The position numbers and the translations under genes were made by a program. This document shows, in pieces, positions 54,051 through 62,726 of a stretch of DNA of 64,000 bases. This DNA is from Lachnospiraceae bacterium. GTDB taxonomy: Bacteria > Bacillota > Clostridia > Lachnospirales > Lachnospiraceae. Under the pieces are notes generated by a model that was not told the DNA's origin, did no database searches, and worked only from the letters and a program-made list of their open reading frames with translations. Location: positions 1-64,000 of the forward strand of contig JAFWIM010000114.1 of the NCBI GenBank assembly GCA_017514845.1, in the 5' to 3' direction. Position 1 is the stretch's first letter, and the number at the start of each line of letters is the position of its first letter.

Positions 54051-54770
54051 AATGGAAAGGAATACATCTCCACCCAGCTGGTCAAGAGCTGCGCGCGGCT
54101 CGGCATCCGCCTCCTCAGGGCAAAGCCGCGAAAAGGCGAGAGCAAGGGAAAAATCGAGAAATTCCACAGGGTCGTCGACCGGTTCATCGAGGAGATCCGG
54201 ATAGCAAAAGTCCATACATTGGAGGAGCTCAACCGGCTCTGGAAGATATTCCTGGACCAGGATTACCAGAAAGAGCCCCATGGCGGGATCCGCAAATACT
54301 ATGAGTCCATGGACGTCAGCGTGCCTGACGGCGGCATCTCCCCGCTCCAGGAATGGAACAGGGACAGCCGTGAGCTCATATTCATCGACACAGGCGTGGT
54401 CGGCGAGGCGTTTATGCATCACGAGGACCGTACGATCGACGCGGCAGGATGTTTCTCCTTTGACGGCTTCATGTACGAGGCCAGCACCTCGCTTGCCGGG
54501 GCAAAGGTCGGGATAGCCTATGACCCGCTGGATACGAGCGTGATCACGGTGAACTACCAGGGCATGGAGCCGATCAGGGCGAAGCGCGTGGCGATCAGTG
54601 CGCATGCGCAGAAGAAGCCGCCCGTCCCGGCCGCCATGACGGACACCATCCCGGAAACATCCCGGTTCCTGGACGCTCTCGAGAAGCGCTATAACGAGGA
54701 GAACCGGATGGCCGCTGACGCGATTTCCTTCGGAAGCTACAGGAAGAAGGAGGCGGCCGCCCATGTATGA
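54051..54770 (+). pseudogene. DDE transposase, C-terminal part
   Basis: The frame resumes with NGKEYISTQL directly after the second GAT, then LLRAKPRKGESKGKIEKFHR, where the Glu is the third catalytic acid. A Mu-type C-terminal beta-barrel follows (REL..TGVVGEAFMHHEDRTI, SFDGFMYEAS). The last codons overlap the ATPase gene. With the N-terminal part the transposase would be about 467 residues. Translation of this part alone would lack the HTH and two catalytic Asp residues. Confidence 0.9.
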
Positions 54771-55581
54771 AGCCTTCTTCGAGATGACAAATACACCTTT
54801 CGCCAAGAACATCCCTGTGACGAGCCTTTATATACCCTCTTTTTTTGATGAGGCGCAGGGCAGGCTCCTCTATGGGGTGGATCACAACCAGTTCATCGTG
54901 GTCACCGGCGACCCCGGATGCGGGAAATCCACATTGATCCGCGCTCTCAAGAGCACCCTGTCCGGGGAGGATTACATCCTGCTCTACCTGGCGGATTCCA
55001 AGCTGACGCCCCGCTGGTTCTATTCCGGCCTCCTGAACCAGCTCGGCCTGCAGCCGCGTTTCTACCGCGGTGACGCGAAGAACCAGCTCCAGAGGGAGCT
55101 GGAGATCATCCGCGGGGTCCAGCATAAAAAAGTGATCTGCGTACTGGATGAGGCGCACCTGCTGGACAGGGATACCCTGGAAGAATTCCGGTTCATGCTC
55201 AACTACAAGTATGACTCCGAAAGCCCCATGGGCCTCATCCTGGTCGGGCAGACGGAACTGTGGGACCAGAAGCTCCGCTACCAGAACTATGCCGCCATAC
55301 GCCAGCGCATCGACATGAACATCGTGCTCCGCCACCTTGACCGTGCGGAGACCGGGCGCTACATAGATTCCCATCTGACGTATGCAGACGGGAAAAGGGA
55401 CATCTTCACCGACCGTGCCATTGACGAGGTGTTCAAATCCACGAACGGCATCCCGCGTATGATCAACCGGGTCTGCGAGAAGACCCTCATGTATGCCTCA
55501 CAGCAGCAGAAACGGCTTGTTGATGAACATATGGTGCAGTACGTCACGGAGCATGAGATGCTGAAAGGGGGCGGGGTATAA
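54763..55581 (+). CDS. ExeA/TniB-like AAA ATPase of the transposon
   Basis: 272 residues. Walker A GDPGCGKSTL (near residue 50), Walker B KKVICVLDEAHLLD, sensor region ILVGQTELWDQK, and Arg finger region AAIRQRIDMNIVL. Such ATPases guide target choice for DDE transposases in Tn7-, Mu- and IS21-like systems. It overlaps the transposase stop by eight bases, and the next small gene starts at its own stop. It appears intact. Confidence 0.88.
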   Translation: MYEAFFEMTNTPFAKNIPVTSLYIPSFFDEAQGRLLYGVDHNQFIVVTGDPGCGKSTLIRALKSTLSGEDYILLYLADSKLTPRWFYSGLLNQLGLQPRFYRGDAKNQLQRELEIIRGVQHKKVICVLDEAHLLDRDTLEEFRFMLNYKYDSESPMGLILVGQTELWDQKLRYQNYAAIRQRIDMNIVLRHLDRAETGRYIDSHLTYADGKRDIFTDRAIDEVFKSTNGIPRMINRVCEKTLMYASQQQKRLVDEHMVQYVTEHEMLKGGGV

Positions 55582-55931
55582 TGCAGTCGTCACCACCAAC
55601 TGCCGAGGAACTCTATGAAGTACATATGGATGTTAATGACTCCATCGGTGGAGCCATGGCATCACTTGATGATATACAGTCTGACCTGGAAGAAGGGATC
55701 TCCTGCCTGAGCGCCGCACTTGACGAGATCCGGGACGAACTCGAATTATGTAGAAAGGCGTTCCATAAACTGACCAGGAGGATGCCTTCCGAGTACCTGT
55801 CTCCCTGCGATGCACAAAAAGAATTCTGGGAGCCGTCTGATGAAGAGCTTCCCTTTACCACACCGGCAAGTACGATGCAAGCCCGTACGTCATGCCCTTG
55901 TCTTGTGTGTACAAAGTGCACCAGAGATTAA
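55581..55931 (+). CDS. Small coiled-coil accessory ORF of the transposon
   Basis: 116 residues. Residues about 10-65 are an amphipathic helix (YEVHMDVNDSIGGAMASLDD, then LSAALDEIRDELELCRKAF). The C-terminal end has a Cys cluster (CPCLVCTKC). It starts at the ATPase stop codon (TAATG), supporting translational coupling. Family not recognised. The end of the transposon lies about 150 bases downstream. Confidence 0.6.
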   Translation: MQSSPPTAEELYEVHMDVNDSIGGAMASLDDIQSDLEEGISCLSAALDEIRDELELCRKAFHKLTRRMPSEYLSPCDAQKEFWEPSDEELPFTTPASTMQARTSCPCLVCTKCTRD

Positions 55932-56078
55932 TCACGTCAGTCATGCTGAGTATCCCCTGACGAAGGATAATGTACAGGTGATACTCAGCCTGAGTTATAA
56001 ATGCTAATGACATCAACTTGAGCAGCTTTGTGACATGGCGAGAGGTTGGAGTGAAGTCATTGCAGGTAATTGGCAACA

Positions 56079-56085
56079 CCAGTTC
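56079..56085. repeat. Target-site duplication, right copy
   Basis: CCAGTTC, identical to 49109-49115. Confidence 0.85.
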
Positions 56086-57588
56086 AAAAATGGCGTAGGT
56101 ATTCTTATCGATCTCATCCTTCGGCGTGGCGGTCAGACCCACCAGAGGCGCATCGAAATAGTTAAAGATATCCTTGTATTTGTTGTAGATCGACCGGTGA
56201 GCCTCGTCGCAGATCACCAGATCGAAATTGCCGCAGGAGAACAGCTTACCCTCCTCATCCCTCACAGAGTCGATGCAGTTCATCATCGTCTGGTAGGTAG
56301 AGAACACGCCGTGGGCCGTATAGTTGTCCTTCTCCTCGCAGAGGTTCGTCACCGAGAGATCTGGCAGCAGATTCACAAAGTTCCGCTTCGCCTGGGTCAC
56401 CAGAGAATTCCGGTCTGCCAGGAACAGCACGTTTTTGATCCAGCCCTGATCCAGCAGCACCTTCACCAGAGCGATAACCGTCCGGGTCTTGCCGGAGCCG
56501 GTGGCCATGACGAGCAGAGCTTTGCGGCGGTTCTTCTGCCCGAAGGCGTCGCACACGGCCTTGATGGCAGCTTCCTGATAGTAGCGTCCGGCGATCTGCT
56601 TCTTCACGACGATATATTTCAGACTGGAGCGCATGCTCTGCAGATTGAACAGCTTCTCCAGATCCCTCTTGGAATAAAAGGCCGCGACCTTGCGCTCCGG
56701 GTACTGGTTATCCACGATGCGAGTGTCAAAGCCGTTGGTCAGGAACACCACCGGACGGCGGCCCTGTTTCTTCTCGATCAGATCAGCGTACAGCTTGGCC
56801 TGCTGACGGCCCTTGGCCACGTCCACACAGGTACGCTTGGCTTCGATCACCGCCAGGATCCGCCCATCGTCGCCCATCAGCACATAGTCGGCATAGCCCA
56901 CCTCGGACTTGTTGGGCATGCCGGGGATCTCATACTCATTGATCCAGTTCTTCCCCTCGATCCAGCCGGCGTCCTCCAGCATGGCGTCGATATAGAGCTT
57001 GCGGGTCTTGTATTCGGAGATATCCAGTGGTTTCGGAACATAGGTCTGCTGCTGCTCGGCACGACGGGCAGTCAGCTCCTCCCGCAGGGAAGCATTCTCC
57101 GCCATCAGCTCTTCCAGTTTCAGATCCACCCCGGTATCGATGACTGGAACGGCAGCAACGGGTTCCTGCTCCAGAAGGGAACGATCAAAGGTTCCGTCCT
57201 GATAATCCTCGGCATAACAGTAGGCGACGAAGTCTAAAAAGATGAACAGGTTTTCTAAGCATAGTGCTGCCTGTTCTTTCGTAATCTGTCGTCCCGTATG
57301 AGCTGCTGTGTTGCCGATCCGGCGGATATAATCCATCCGCCGAAACAGGTTATCATCGACAATGTCGTGGAACCCCTCTGTATTCATCAGGCTAATCAGG
57401 CTGTCCTGATACAGCATCTCCAACCCGCTGTCTACGGAATACATCCATTTGACAGCAGCCTCCATCGCCCTTCGGCAATTCAACACACAGGCCGCCGGAT
57501 CGATCTGGTAGATTCGCTCCGCCGCTATGGCCGTTTCTGCAAAGGGGACGAAATCCTGTTCTTTTGTAAAGAGGTCAAAGTTAGTCAT
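56079..57588 (-). pseudogene. hsdR: hsdR, N-terminal part, cut by transposon insertion
   Basis: 503 codons. An N-terminal DUF4145-like helical domain (about 1-130), a coiled segment, a PD-(D/E)XK nuclease domain with GYADYVLMGDDGRILAVIEAK, and the first helicase domain with MATGSGKTRT and VICDEAHRSIY. The frame then runs into the transposon and stops after some 75 foreign residues. The nuclease and Walker motifs are intact, but without the second helicase lobe the subunit cannot translocate DNA. HsdS and HsdM are intact, so the system is expected to methylate but not restrict. Confidence 0.93.
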
Positions 57589-57605
57589 GGAATGTCACCT
57601 CATTA

Positions 57606-57941
57606 CTATTTCTTTCTTTTGTTTCCGTTCCTAAGGCCTTGGGAAAACTGCTGTCTGACTTCTGGCATTTTCATGGCTTCACTAATGAGGGTGTTCGTTA
57701 CAGATGCCCCCAAAGTGTTCTCTGATTCCTTTTGTAGTAACTCAAGTTGATGGCGATGTTCAATTTCCATCTTTTCTTTTTCCATTGCAAACTTTTCTCG
57801 TTCTTTTTCGATATCGAGTTCATATTGCTTCTCGAGTTTCTGAATATCTGCTTTTGTTTGCTTTCTGGCTACTGCATAACTTGTAAAACCGGCAATGGCG
57901 GCACAGATAACAGAAACTATGTACGGTAGGTATGTTTCCAT
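57606..57941 (-). CDS. Small membrane-anchored coiled-coil protein in the restriction operon
   Basis: 111 residues. One N-terminal membrane helix (LPYIVSVICAAIAGFTSYAV) is followed by a long coiled coil (KADIQKLEKQYELDIEKERE, then KMEIEHRHQLELLQKES). It lies between hsdS and hsdR with short gaps (8 and 17 bases). Not recognised as a known family. It may be an accessory or passenger protein of the RM system. Confidence 0.65.
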   Translation of the reverse strand: METYLPYIVSVICAAIAGFTSYAVARKQTKADIQKLEKQYELDIEKEREKFAMEKEKMEIEHRHQLELLQKESENTLGASVTNTLISEAMKMPEVRQQFSQGLRNGNKRKK

Positions 57942-57949
57942 GATTCACC

Positions 57950-59110
57950 TCACCCAAAATATTGCTGCATTAAGCTATCGAATAGCAGCTGTGCCTCATT
58001 GAGCGCCTTCTGAACGACAACTTTTGATTTGTCGACCTGAGCACGAAATACAGCAAACTCATCTTGTTTCTCAATTGGAGGAATAATCAGCAGCATAGTT
58101 TCTATTCTAAAAATAGCCAATTTAGGAACTCCTACGGTCATTTTTCTTTCCTTGATGTATTCCTGTATACCAGGAGAATTTATATAGTTTGCAATAAAGA
58201 TTCCCCTGAACTTATCCGTTTTAGGAACGAGTTTCACTGCGTTTTCAGTCAAATTAGCTCCACTATACTTCTCAGGAATTACTCCAGCCATCCCGAGATT
58301 TACGCCGACATTTGTCAGATAGATATCCCCACCTTGAACGGTATACCGTTTAATATGCTGGTAAACGTCATCGTCAATATAATGAATATCATCATCGAGA
58401 ATCGTCTCATTTTTCATATCAGTTGCTCTAAGATATGGATGGTCTGTTTTTCCTTCAGCATAATCCATACCTTTGGGGATACGTTTTCCACCCTTTACTT
58501 CAAAATAATCAGCTATTACACCTTCATCCCAATGCTTCTCATTGACTTTTGGATCCCCAAACATCTCGACAAATCGGGCTTTGATGAGATCATCCAGTTT
58601 ACTAATCTGCTCTTCACGATTTCTAATAATTGACCTCACTCTATGAATTTGACTCAAAATCTCATGTTGTTTCTCTATACTCGGGAGTGGAACACGAAAA
58701 GCTAGCAGCGTAGGTGTTGGCAAACTTCTTCTCCTTGCTGTAGACCCACGCAGCTTTGCCTTATAGTATTGAATTGCTCTGTTACACCTCAACGCGCATT
58801 CAAGATATTCTGGCAAGATCTGAGTTTGGTCAATATCCCATATTCCATATGCAGGACTTACTATACCCGCATCTGTTATTCTTTGAGTTGCCAGTACACC
58901 TTCATCGATAGGAAAGCTAATCACCAATTGATTTCTATAAACCACTTTGTAATCTGAAGTATCCTTCGACGCTATTACCTTTTTAAATTTTTCTCCCTGA
59001 AAGACCAATCCATTATGCATTGTCATTGACAAAACAGGATAGCTAGCATTTCCACAACGCACGGTTTTTGCCTGAGTAATAAGCTTTCCCAATTCGACGG
59101 TTCTTTCCAT
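57950..59110 (-). CDS. hsdS: Type I restriction-modification specificity subunit
   Basis: 386 residues with the two-target-recognition-domain layout of HsdS. The first TRD (about 1-140) ends in the conserved LPSIEKQHEILSQIHRVRSII segment. The second TRD (about 195-330) ends in IPPIEKQDEFAVFRAQVDKS. The central linker KLDDLIKARFVEMFGDP is characteristic. It sets the DNA sequence recognised by the methylase and nuclease. It follows the small membrane gene in the operon by about 20 bases. Confidence 0.9.
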   Translation of the reverse strand: MERTVELGKLITQAKTVRCGNASYPVLSMTMHNGLVFQGEKFKKVIASKDTSDYKVVYRNQLVISFPIDEGVLATQRITDAGIVSPAYGIWDIDQTQILPEYLECALRCNRAIQYYKAKLRGSTARRRSLPTPTLLAFRVPLPSIEKQHEILSQIHRVRSIIRNREEQISKLDDLIKARFVEMFGDPKVNEKHWDEGVIADYFEVKGGKRIPKGMDYAEGKTDHPYLRATDMKNETILDDDIHYIDDDVYQHIKRYTVQGGDIYLTNVGVNLGMAGVIPEKYSGANLTENAVKLVPKTDKFRGIFIANYINSPGIQEYIKERKMTVGVPKLAIFRIETMLLIIPPIEKQDEFAVFRAQVDKSKVVVQKALNEAQLLFDSLMQQYFG

Positions 59111-59129
59111 CTATTCATCCCCACAAATC

Positions 59130-59480
59130 TCAATTTCTAAAGCTGTTACCTTCTATCTTTTCTCCTATGATCCGGATCCCGATAATAGCTCCAATAAAGA
59201 CAGCCACCAGTATTAGAATCCACCACCAGGCAAAAGAGAAGATGCTCATAACACATATAATGCCTGTTAACAGAGCATATGTCACCAGGTACAGCAGACT
59301 TCCCACTGCCGGTTCAGATCCCTTATCATAGACCAACCCTACGATCAAATATGTGATCGGTGCCATTACAATTCCCGCTATCCAATTAATCAGCATAGCG
59401 GAATCGCCAAAACACTCAAAGGGATTCGGGAGACAAAACGGCCGTATGAGTAAACTCAGCAATGAGATAGTCTTATACAT
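59130..59480 (-). CDS. Small polytopic membrane protein between hsdM and hsdS
   Basis: 116 residues with three predicted membrane helices (about 30-50, 58-78, 80-103). Its ATG overlaps the hsdM stop codon (ATGTATAA), with GGAGAAAC upstream, so it is translationally coupled. No family recognised. It is an uncommon insertion between hsdM and hsdS. Confidence 0.65.
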   Translation of the reverse strand: MYKTISLLSLLIRPFCLPNPFECFGDSAMLINWIAGIVMAPITYLIVGLVYDKGSEPAVGSLLYLVTYALLTGIICVMSIFSFAWWWILILVAVFIGAIIGIRIIGEKIEGNSFRN

Positions 59481-60975
59481 TCAGCAGTTTCTCCAGCTCA
59501 TCCATCTCAGCAGAAATCTGTTCTTCCAGTTTCCTTAGATTCGCCATGATTTCACTCGTCGGTGGATACTCCACCGCCACATACTCCGTCTGCTTATACT
59601 TGTTGATGGAAAGATCGTAATCGTTGCCGACGATCTCCTCCTTCGGCACGAAGAAGCTCTGCTCCGTGCGTTTCCGCTCCTGTTCGGCGTCCAGTGCATG
59701 GAACCGGGCGATGATATCCGGGATATCATTCTCTTTTGTCTCGCTGCGCTTGTCGTCCAGGCTGTAACCGTCGGCCTTCATGTCGTAAAACCAGACCTTG
59801 TCCGTGCCACCGTGGCCGGTCTTGGTGAAGATCAGGATGGCGGTGGACACGCCGGCGTAGGGCTTGAACACGCCGGAGGGTATGGAGATCACAGCCTCCA
59901 GCCGATTGCCCTCGATCAGCTCCTTGCGGATGGCTTTGTGTGCCGTGGAGGAACCGAAGAGTACACCGTCCGGCACGATGCAGGCGCAGCGGCCGCCTAC
60001 CTTGAGCATCCGCAGGAACAGCGCCAGGAACAGCAACTCCGTCTTCTTGGTCTTGCAGACCTTCAGCAGATCAGTAGAAACGATGTCCGCATCCAGGCTG
60101 CCCTTGAAGGGGGGATTGGCCAGAATCAGGGTGTACTTCTCCCGGTCCGGGTTCTGGTCGGAGAGGCTGTCCCGGTACTCGATGAAGGGGTTGTCCACGC
60201 CGTGGGTCATCATGTTCATGGCGCCGATGCGCAGCATGGTGCGGTCCATGTCGAAACCATGGAACATGTGATTCATATAATGCTCCTTGTTCTGCCGGTT
60301 GAAGAAGACCTCCTGCTTGCGATTCTCTTTCAGGTAGTCGCTGACCGCTACCAGGAAACCGGATGTGCCGCAGGCCGGGTCGCAGACGATCTCGTCCGCC
60401 TTGGGCTCCATCAGATCCACCATCATGCGGATGATGTGACGGGGTGTGCGGAATTGGCCGTTGACGCCCGCGGTTGCAATCTTGGAGAGCAGATACTCGT
60501 ACACGTCGCCGCGGGTGTCGGCGGCCTTGAGCTGGGCCATCTGCTCATAGATGCCGTCCATGGCTGTAACGATCTTGTCCAGCATCAGCGGCGTGGGGAT
60601 CTTGAAGATGGCGTCAGCCATGTATTTGGAATAGGCGCTCTCTTTGTCACCGTGGAGTTCTTTGATAAAGGGGAAGACCCATTCCTGCACGGTGCTGTAC
60701 ATCTTCCCGGCGGGGAAGTCGTGGAATACGCTCCACTTGAGCTGGCTGCCGTCGATGGCACGGTCCCCGATCTGCACTTCTTTGGCAAATACGCTCTCAT
60801 AGGGCAGGCCGAGCATGGCCGCTTCCTTGGCTCTGATGTTATCGGAATCGTCCAGGTCATGAATGAACATCAGATAGGTCATCTGCTCGACGACATCAAG
60901 CGGATTCGTAATGCCGCCTGTCCAGAAGATCTCCCAAAGGCTGTCGATTTTGCTTTTCAGTTCACCAGTCACCAT
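59473..60975 (-). CDS. hsdM: Type I restriction-modification DNA methyltransferase subunit
   Basis: 500 residues. N-terminal HsdM helical domain (IDSLWEIFWTGGITNPLDVVEQM), then the N6-adenine methylase fold with the AdoMet-binding DPACGTSGFLVAV and the catalytic NPPFKGS. It methylates adenine at the sequence set by HsdS. The ATG at 60975 follows AAGGAGTAAAGAA and lies four bases after the fic stop, so fic and hsdM are co-transcribed. Confidence 0.93.
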   Translation of the reverse strand: MVTGELKSKIDSLWEIFWTGGITNPLDVVEQMTYLMFIHDLDDSDNIRAKEAAMLGLPYESVFAKEVQIGDRAIDGSQLKWSVFHDFPAGKMYSTVQEWVFPFIKELHGDKESAYSKYMADAIFKIPTPLMLDKIVTAMDGIYEQMAQLKAADTRGDVYEYLLSKIATAGVNGQFRTPRHIIRMMVDLMEPKADEIVCDPACGTSGFLVAVSDYLKENRKQEVFFNRQNKEHYMNHMFHGFDMDRTMLRIGAMNMMTHGVDNPFIEYRDSLSDQNPDREKYTLILANPPFKGSLDADIVSTDLLKVCKTKKTELLFLALFLRMLKVGGRCACIVPDGVLFGSSTAHKAIRKELIEGNRLEAVISIPSGVFKPYAGVSTAILIFTKTGHGGTDKVWFYDMKADGYSLDDKRSETKENDIPDIIARFHALDAEQERKRTEQSFFVPKEEIVGNDYDLSINKYKQTEYVAVEYPPTSEIMANLRKLEEQISAEMDELEKLLNV

Positions 60976-60979
60976 TTCT

Positions 60980-62038
60980 TTACTCCTTCTCCCAGTTCCA
61001 TGTGTAGGAGGTATAGCGGCCTCCGCCAATCTTAATGATCTCACCGTTGTCCATCAATTCTCTCAATGCCCGTTCCACCGTCTTCTGGCTGATATCCGGG
61101 CACTGCTTCATGATCTGCGTCTTTGTGATTTTTCCCGTCGTGCTTCGAATGATCTCCCGCACCCGTTCCGGTTTTGAGAGCCCCCTTGTGATCAAGACAT
61201 CTACCCTGGAAACGAATTCCCGGTAGGCCGCGACCACGATGCCGAGCATATACCGGACGAAAGGAAGATAATCGTTTATTCCTTCATGCCAGCCGGTCGA
61301 GCTATCCTGCAGGACCTCGTAATAGGTCTCTTTGCTGTCCGCAATCAGGCGCTCAATGCTGATATACTTTCCGACAAAATACCCGGAACGATATAGCAGA
61401 AGAAGCGTCAGCAGGCGGCTCATGCGGCCGTTTCCGTCGTTGAACGGGTGGATGCACAAGAAGTCCAGAATGAACATCGGCATCAGCAGAAGGGGATCCA
61501 ATTCTGGATCCGTCAGCGCTTCCTGCAATGCGTTGCACAGGGAACCCATGGCCTCTGATGTTTCCCATGCCGGGACCGGCTGGAACCTAACCCTCTTGGT
61601 CCCATCCGGCAGCTCTTCGGCAATGATATTATCAGAGTTCTTGAAGCTGCCACCGATAGCCGAATTGCTGAATTTATATAGATCCCGATGCAGCTGCAGA
61701 ATCATGCCCAGCCTGACGGGAATAAAGTCATAGTTTTCATGGATCGTGTTCAGCACATCACGATAACCAGCGATCTCGCGTTCACTCCGACCTTTCGGGG
61801 TCGTCTTGTTCATCACGATCTTTTTTAGCCGGTCGTCGGTGGTGATAATGCCCTCAATACGGTTGGATGCTTCCGTACTCTGGATCTTCGCGATCTCCAG
61901 CAGTTCGGACAGGGCGTCCTTCTGTGCTTCTATGAAAAGATTCTGCTGACCCTTCTGCTCATGGATCTGCGCCAGATATGAAACGATCTCAGGAGACAGC
62001 AGTTTCTGATATTCGGTTTTGTAATTCAGTGTTCTCAT
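60980..62038 (-). CDS. Fic-family protein with C-terminal winged helix
   Basis: 352 residues. The Fic core has the catalytic motif HPFNDGNGRMSR (near residue 200), and an N-terminal inhibitory helix with STEASNRIEG, so it is probably autoinhibited AMPylase. The C-terminal part (VREIIRSTTGKITKTQIMKQ, KTVERALRELMDNGEIIKI) is a winged helix and suggests DNA binding. It is the first gene of the restriction operon. Direct repeats around its promoter would suit autoregulation. The ATG follows GAGGAAATTGA. Confidence 0.92.
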   Translation of the reverse strand: MRTLNYKTEYQKLLSPEIVSYLAQIHEQKGQQNLFIEAQKDALSELLEIAKIQSTEASNRIEGIITTDDRLKKIVMNKTTPKGRSEREIAGYRDVLNTIHENYDFIPVRLGMILQLHRDLYKFSNSAIGGSFKNSDNIIAEELPDGTKRVRFQPVPAWETSEAMGSLCNALQEALTDPELDPLLLMPMFILDFLCIHPFNDGNGRMSRLLTLLLLYRSGYFVGKYISIERLIADSKETYYEVLQDSSTGWHEGINDYLPFVRYMLGIVVAAYREFVSRVDVLITRGLSKPERVREIIRSTTGKITKTQIMKQCPDISQKTVERALRELMDNGEIIKIGGGRYTSYTWNWEKE

Positions 62039-62058
62039 TCAATTTCCTCTTTTCAGAG

Positions 62059-62158
62059 TTTAACATAGTCATTTGGCTACAGCATGACACAGTTGCATCT
62101 TATCATGAACTCTGTCAAAAGTCAAGGTTAACAAAGTCACAAAAACAAAAATGACTAT
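62059..62158 (-). promoter_or_regulatory. fic operon promoter flanked by repeated operator-like motifs
   Basis: On the minus strand TTGACT (62120-62125) and TAAGAT (62097-62102) are 17 bases apart. The motif TGACTWTGTTAA occurs just upstream of the -35 box (about 62128-62139) and again just downstream of the -10 box (about 62060-62072). A related inverted copy (ATAGTCATTT, 62149-62158) lies further upstream. The winged helix of Fic is a plausible ligand. Confidence 0.6.
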
Positions 62159-62242
62159 ATTGATTAACGCAATGACGTCATAGAGTTCTTGTTGATATTA
62201 TATGTAACCCCTGTCATTTCCATCATGACAGGAGGAGCCTGC

Positions 62243-62569
62243 CTATACTGACATCCAGCTGGCTTCCGCGAGCAGATCCGTCAGTTGTTCAAAGACAAAT
62301 TCCTTTGTCTTCTTAATGATAAAGTCATAAAGATCTTGCTGAAGACCTTCCGCCAACACTTTTCGAGAGCAAAAGCCTGCTTCGTTTCGAAGTATTTCCA
62401 ACAGAAGCGTCATGTGCTCATGGCAATAAACATTGTACTTTTTCAGAAGATCTATATGATCCTCCCTGGCTATGAACCGCTCATACGCTTCCGGATAATA
62501 TGCTTTCAGGCATCCTGCATATAGGCAGCCATAGTAACCAACGTTCTTTCGAGTAATTGTCTTTTCCAT
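62243..62569 (-). CDS. Small hypothetical protein of the mobile region
   Basis: 108 residues from the ATG after AAAAAAGGAGATTCAAACA. A helical, slightly acidic protein (KNVGYYGCLYAGCLKAYYPE, YNVYCHEHMTLLLEILRNEA) with no recognised motif. It lies between the relaxase gene and fic. Similar small proteins accompany mobilisation genes in clostridial elements, but I cannot name the family. Confidence 0.65.
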   Translation of the reverse strand: MEKTITRKNVGYYGCLYAGCLKAYYPEAYERFIAREDHIDLLKKYNVYCHEHMTLLLEILRNEAGFCSRKVLAEGLQQDLYDFIIKKTKEFVFEQLTDLLAEASWMSV

Positions 62570-62611
62570 TGTTTGAATCTCCTTTTTTATTATTCGAATC
62601 TGTTTTTTGTT

Positions 62612-62710
62612 GGTTGTGGGACATTTTGTCCCACAACCTATTTGATGTGGCAGCGGCACTTTTTGCCACTGCCACTTTCTTTTTTGGTCTGGGCGTTTTT
62701 CGCCCAGGCC
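62612..62710. other. Three consecutive hairpins downstream of the relaxase gene
   Basis: Stems 62612-62623/62627-62638 (12 bp, perfect), 62647-62658/62664-62675 (12 positions, one of which becomes a G-U wobble in minus-strand RNA) and 62686-62695/62701-62710 (ten positions, one non-canonical on minus). Loops are A-rich on the minus strand. Only short T-rich stretches follow. Confidence 0.7.
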
Positions 62711-62726
62711 ACTTTTTTCTCTGGTA

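Larger units (their letters stand above)
49116..56078. mobile_element. DDE/AAA transposon with TGTT...AACA ends inserted in hsdR
   Basis: The element begins TGTTTGCAAC and ends GGCAACA, so its termini are TGTT/AACA inverted. Both ends sit between 7-base direct repeats CCAGTTC. Genes on the plus strand: DUF6431 protein, DDE transposase (interrupted), ExeA/TniB-like ATPase and a small accessory ORF. Without the internal recombinase element it would be about 3.5 kb. The TG..CA ends, short target repeat and transposase-plus-ATPase set place it near the Tn5053/Tn7/IS21-like group. Weakly similar subterminal motifs (AAGTTAACACCGTTA at left, AAGTTGATGTCATTA at right, inverted) may be transposase sites. 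Confidence 0.88.

Noticed and set aside
55855..56078. Extension of the hsdR N-terminal frame into the transposon as real protein
   Set aside because: The 75 residues are translated transposon end and are not part of HsdR; the true break is at the CCAGTTC repeat.
56035..57237. A 400-codon plus-strand open frame
   Set aside because: Antisense shadow of the hsdR N-terminal part.
59698..61035. A 445-codon plus-strand open frame
   Set aside because: It is the antisense shadow of hsdM, rich in His, Val and Asp as expected from the reverse of methylase codons.
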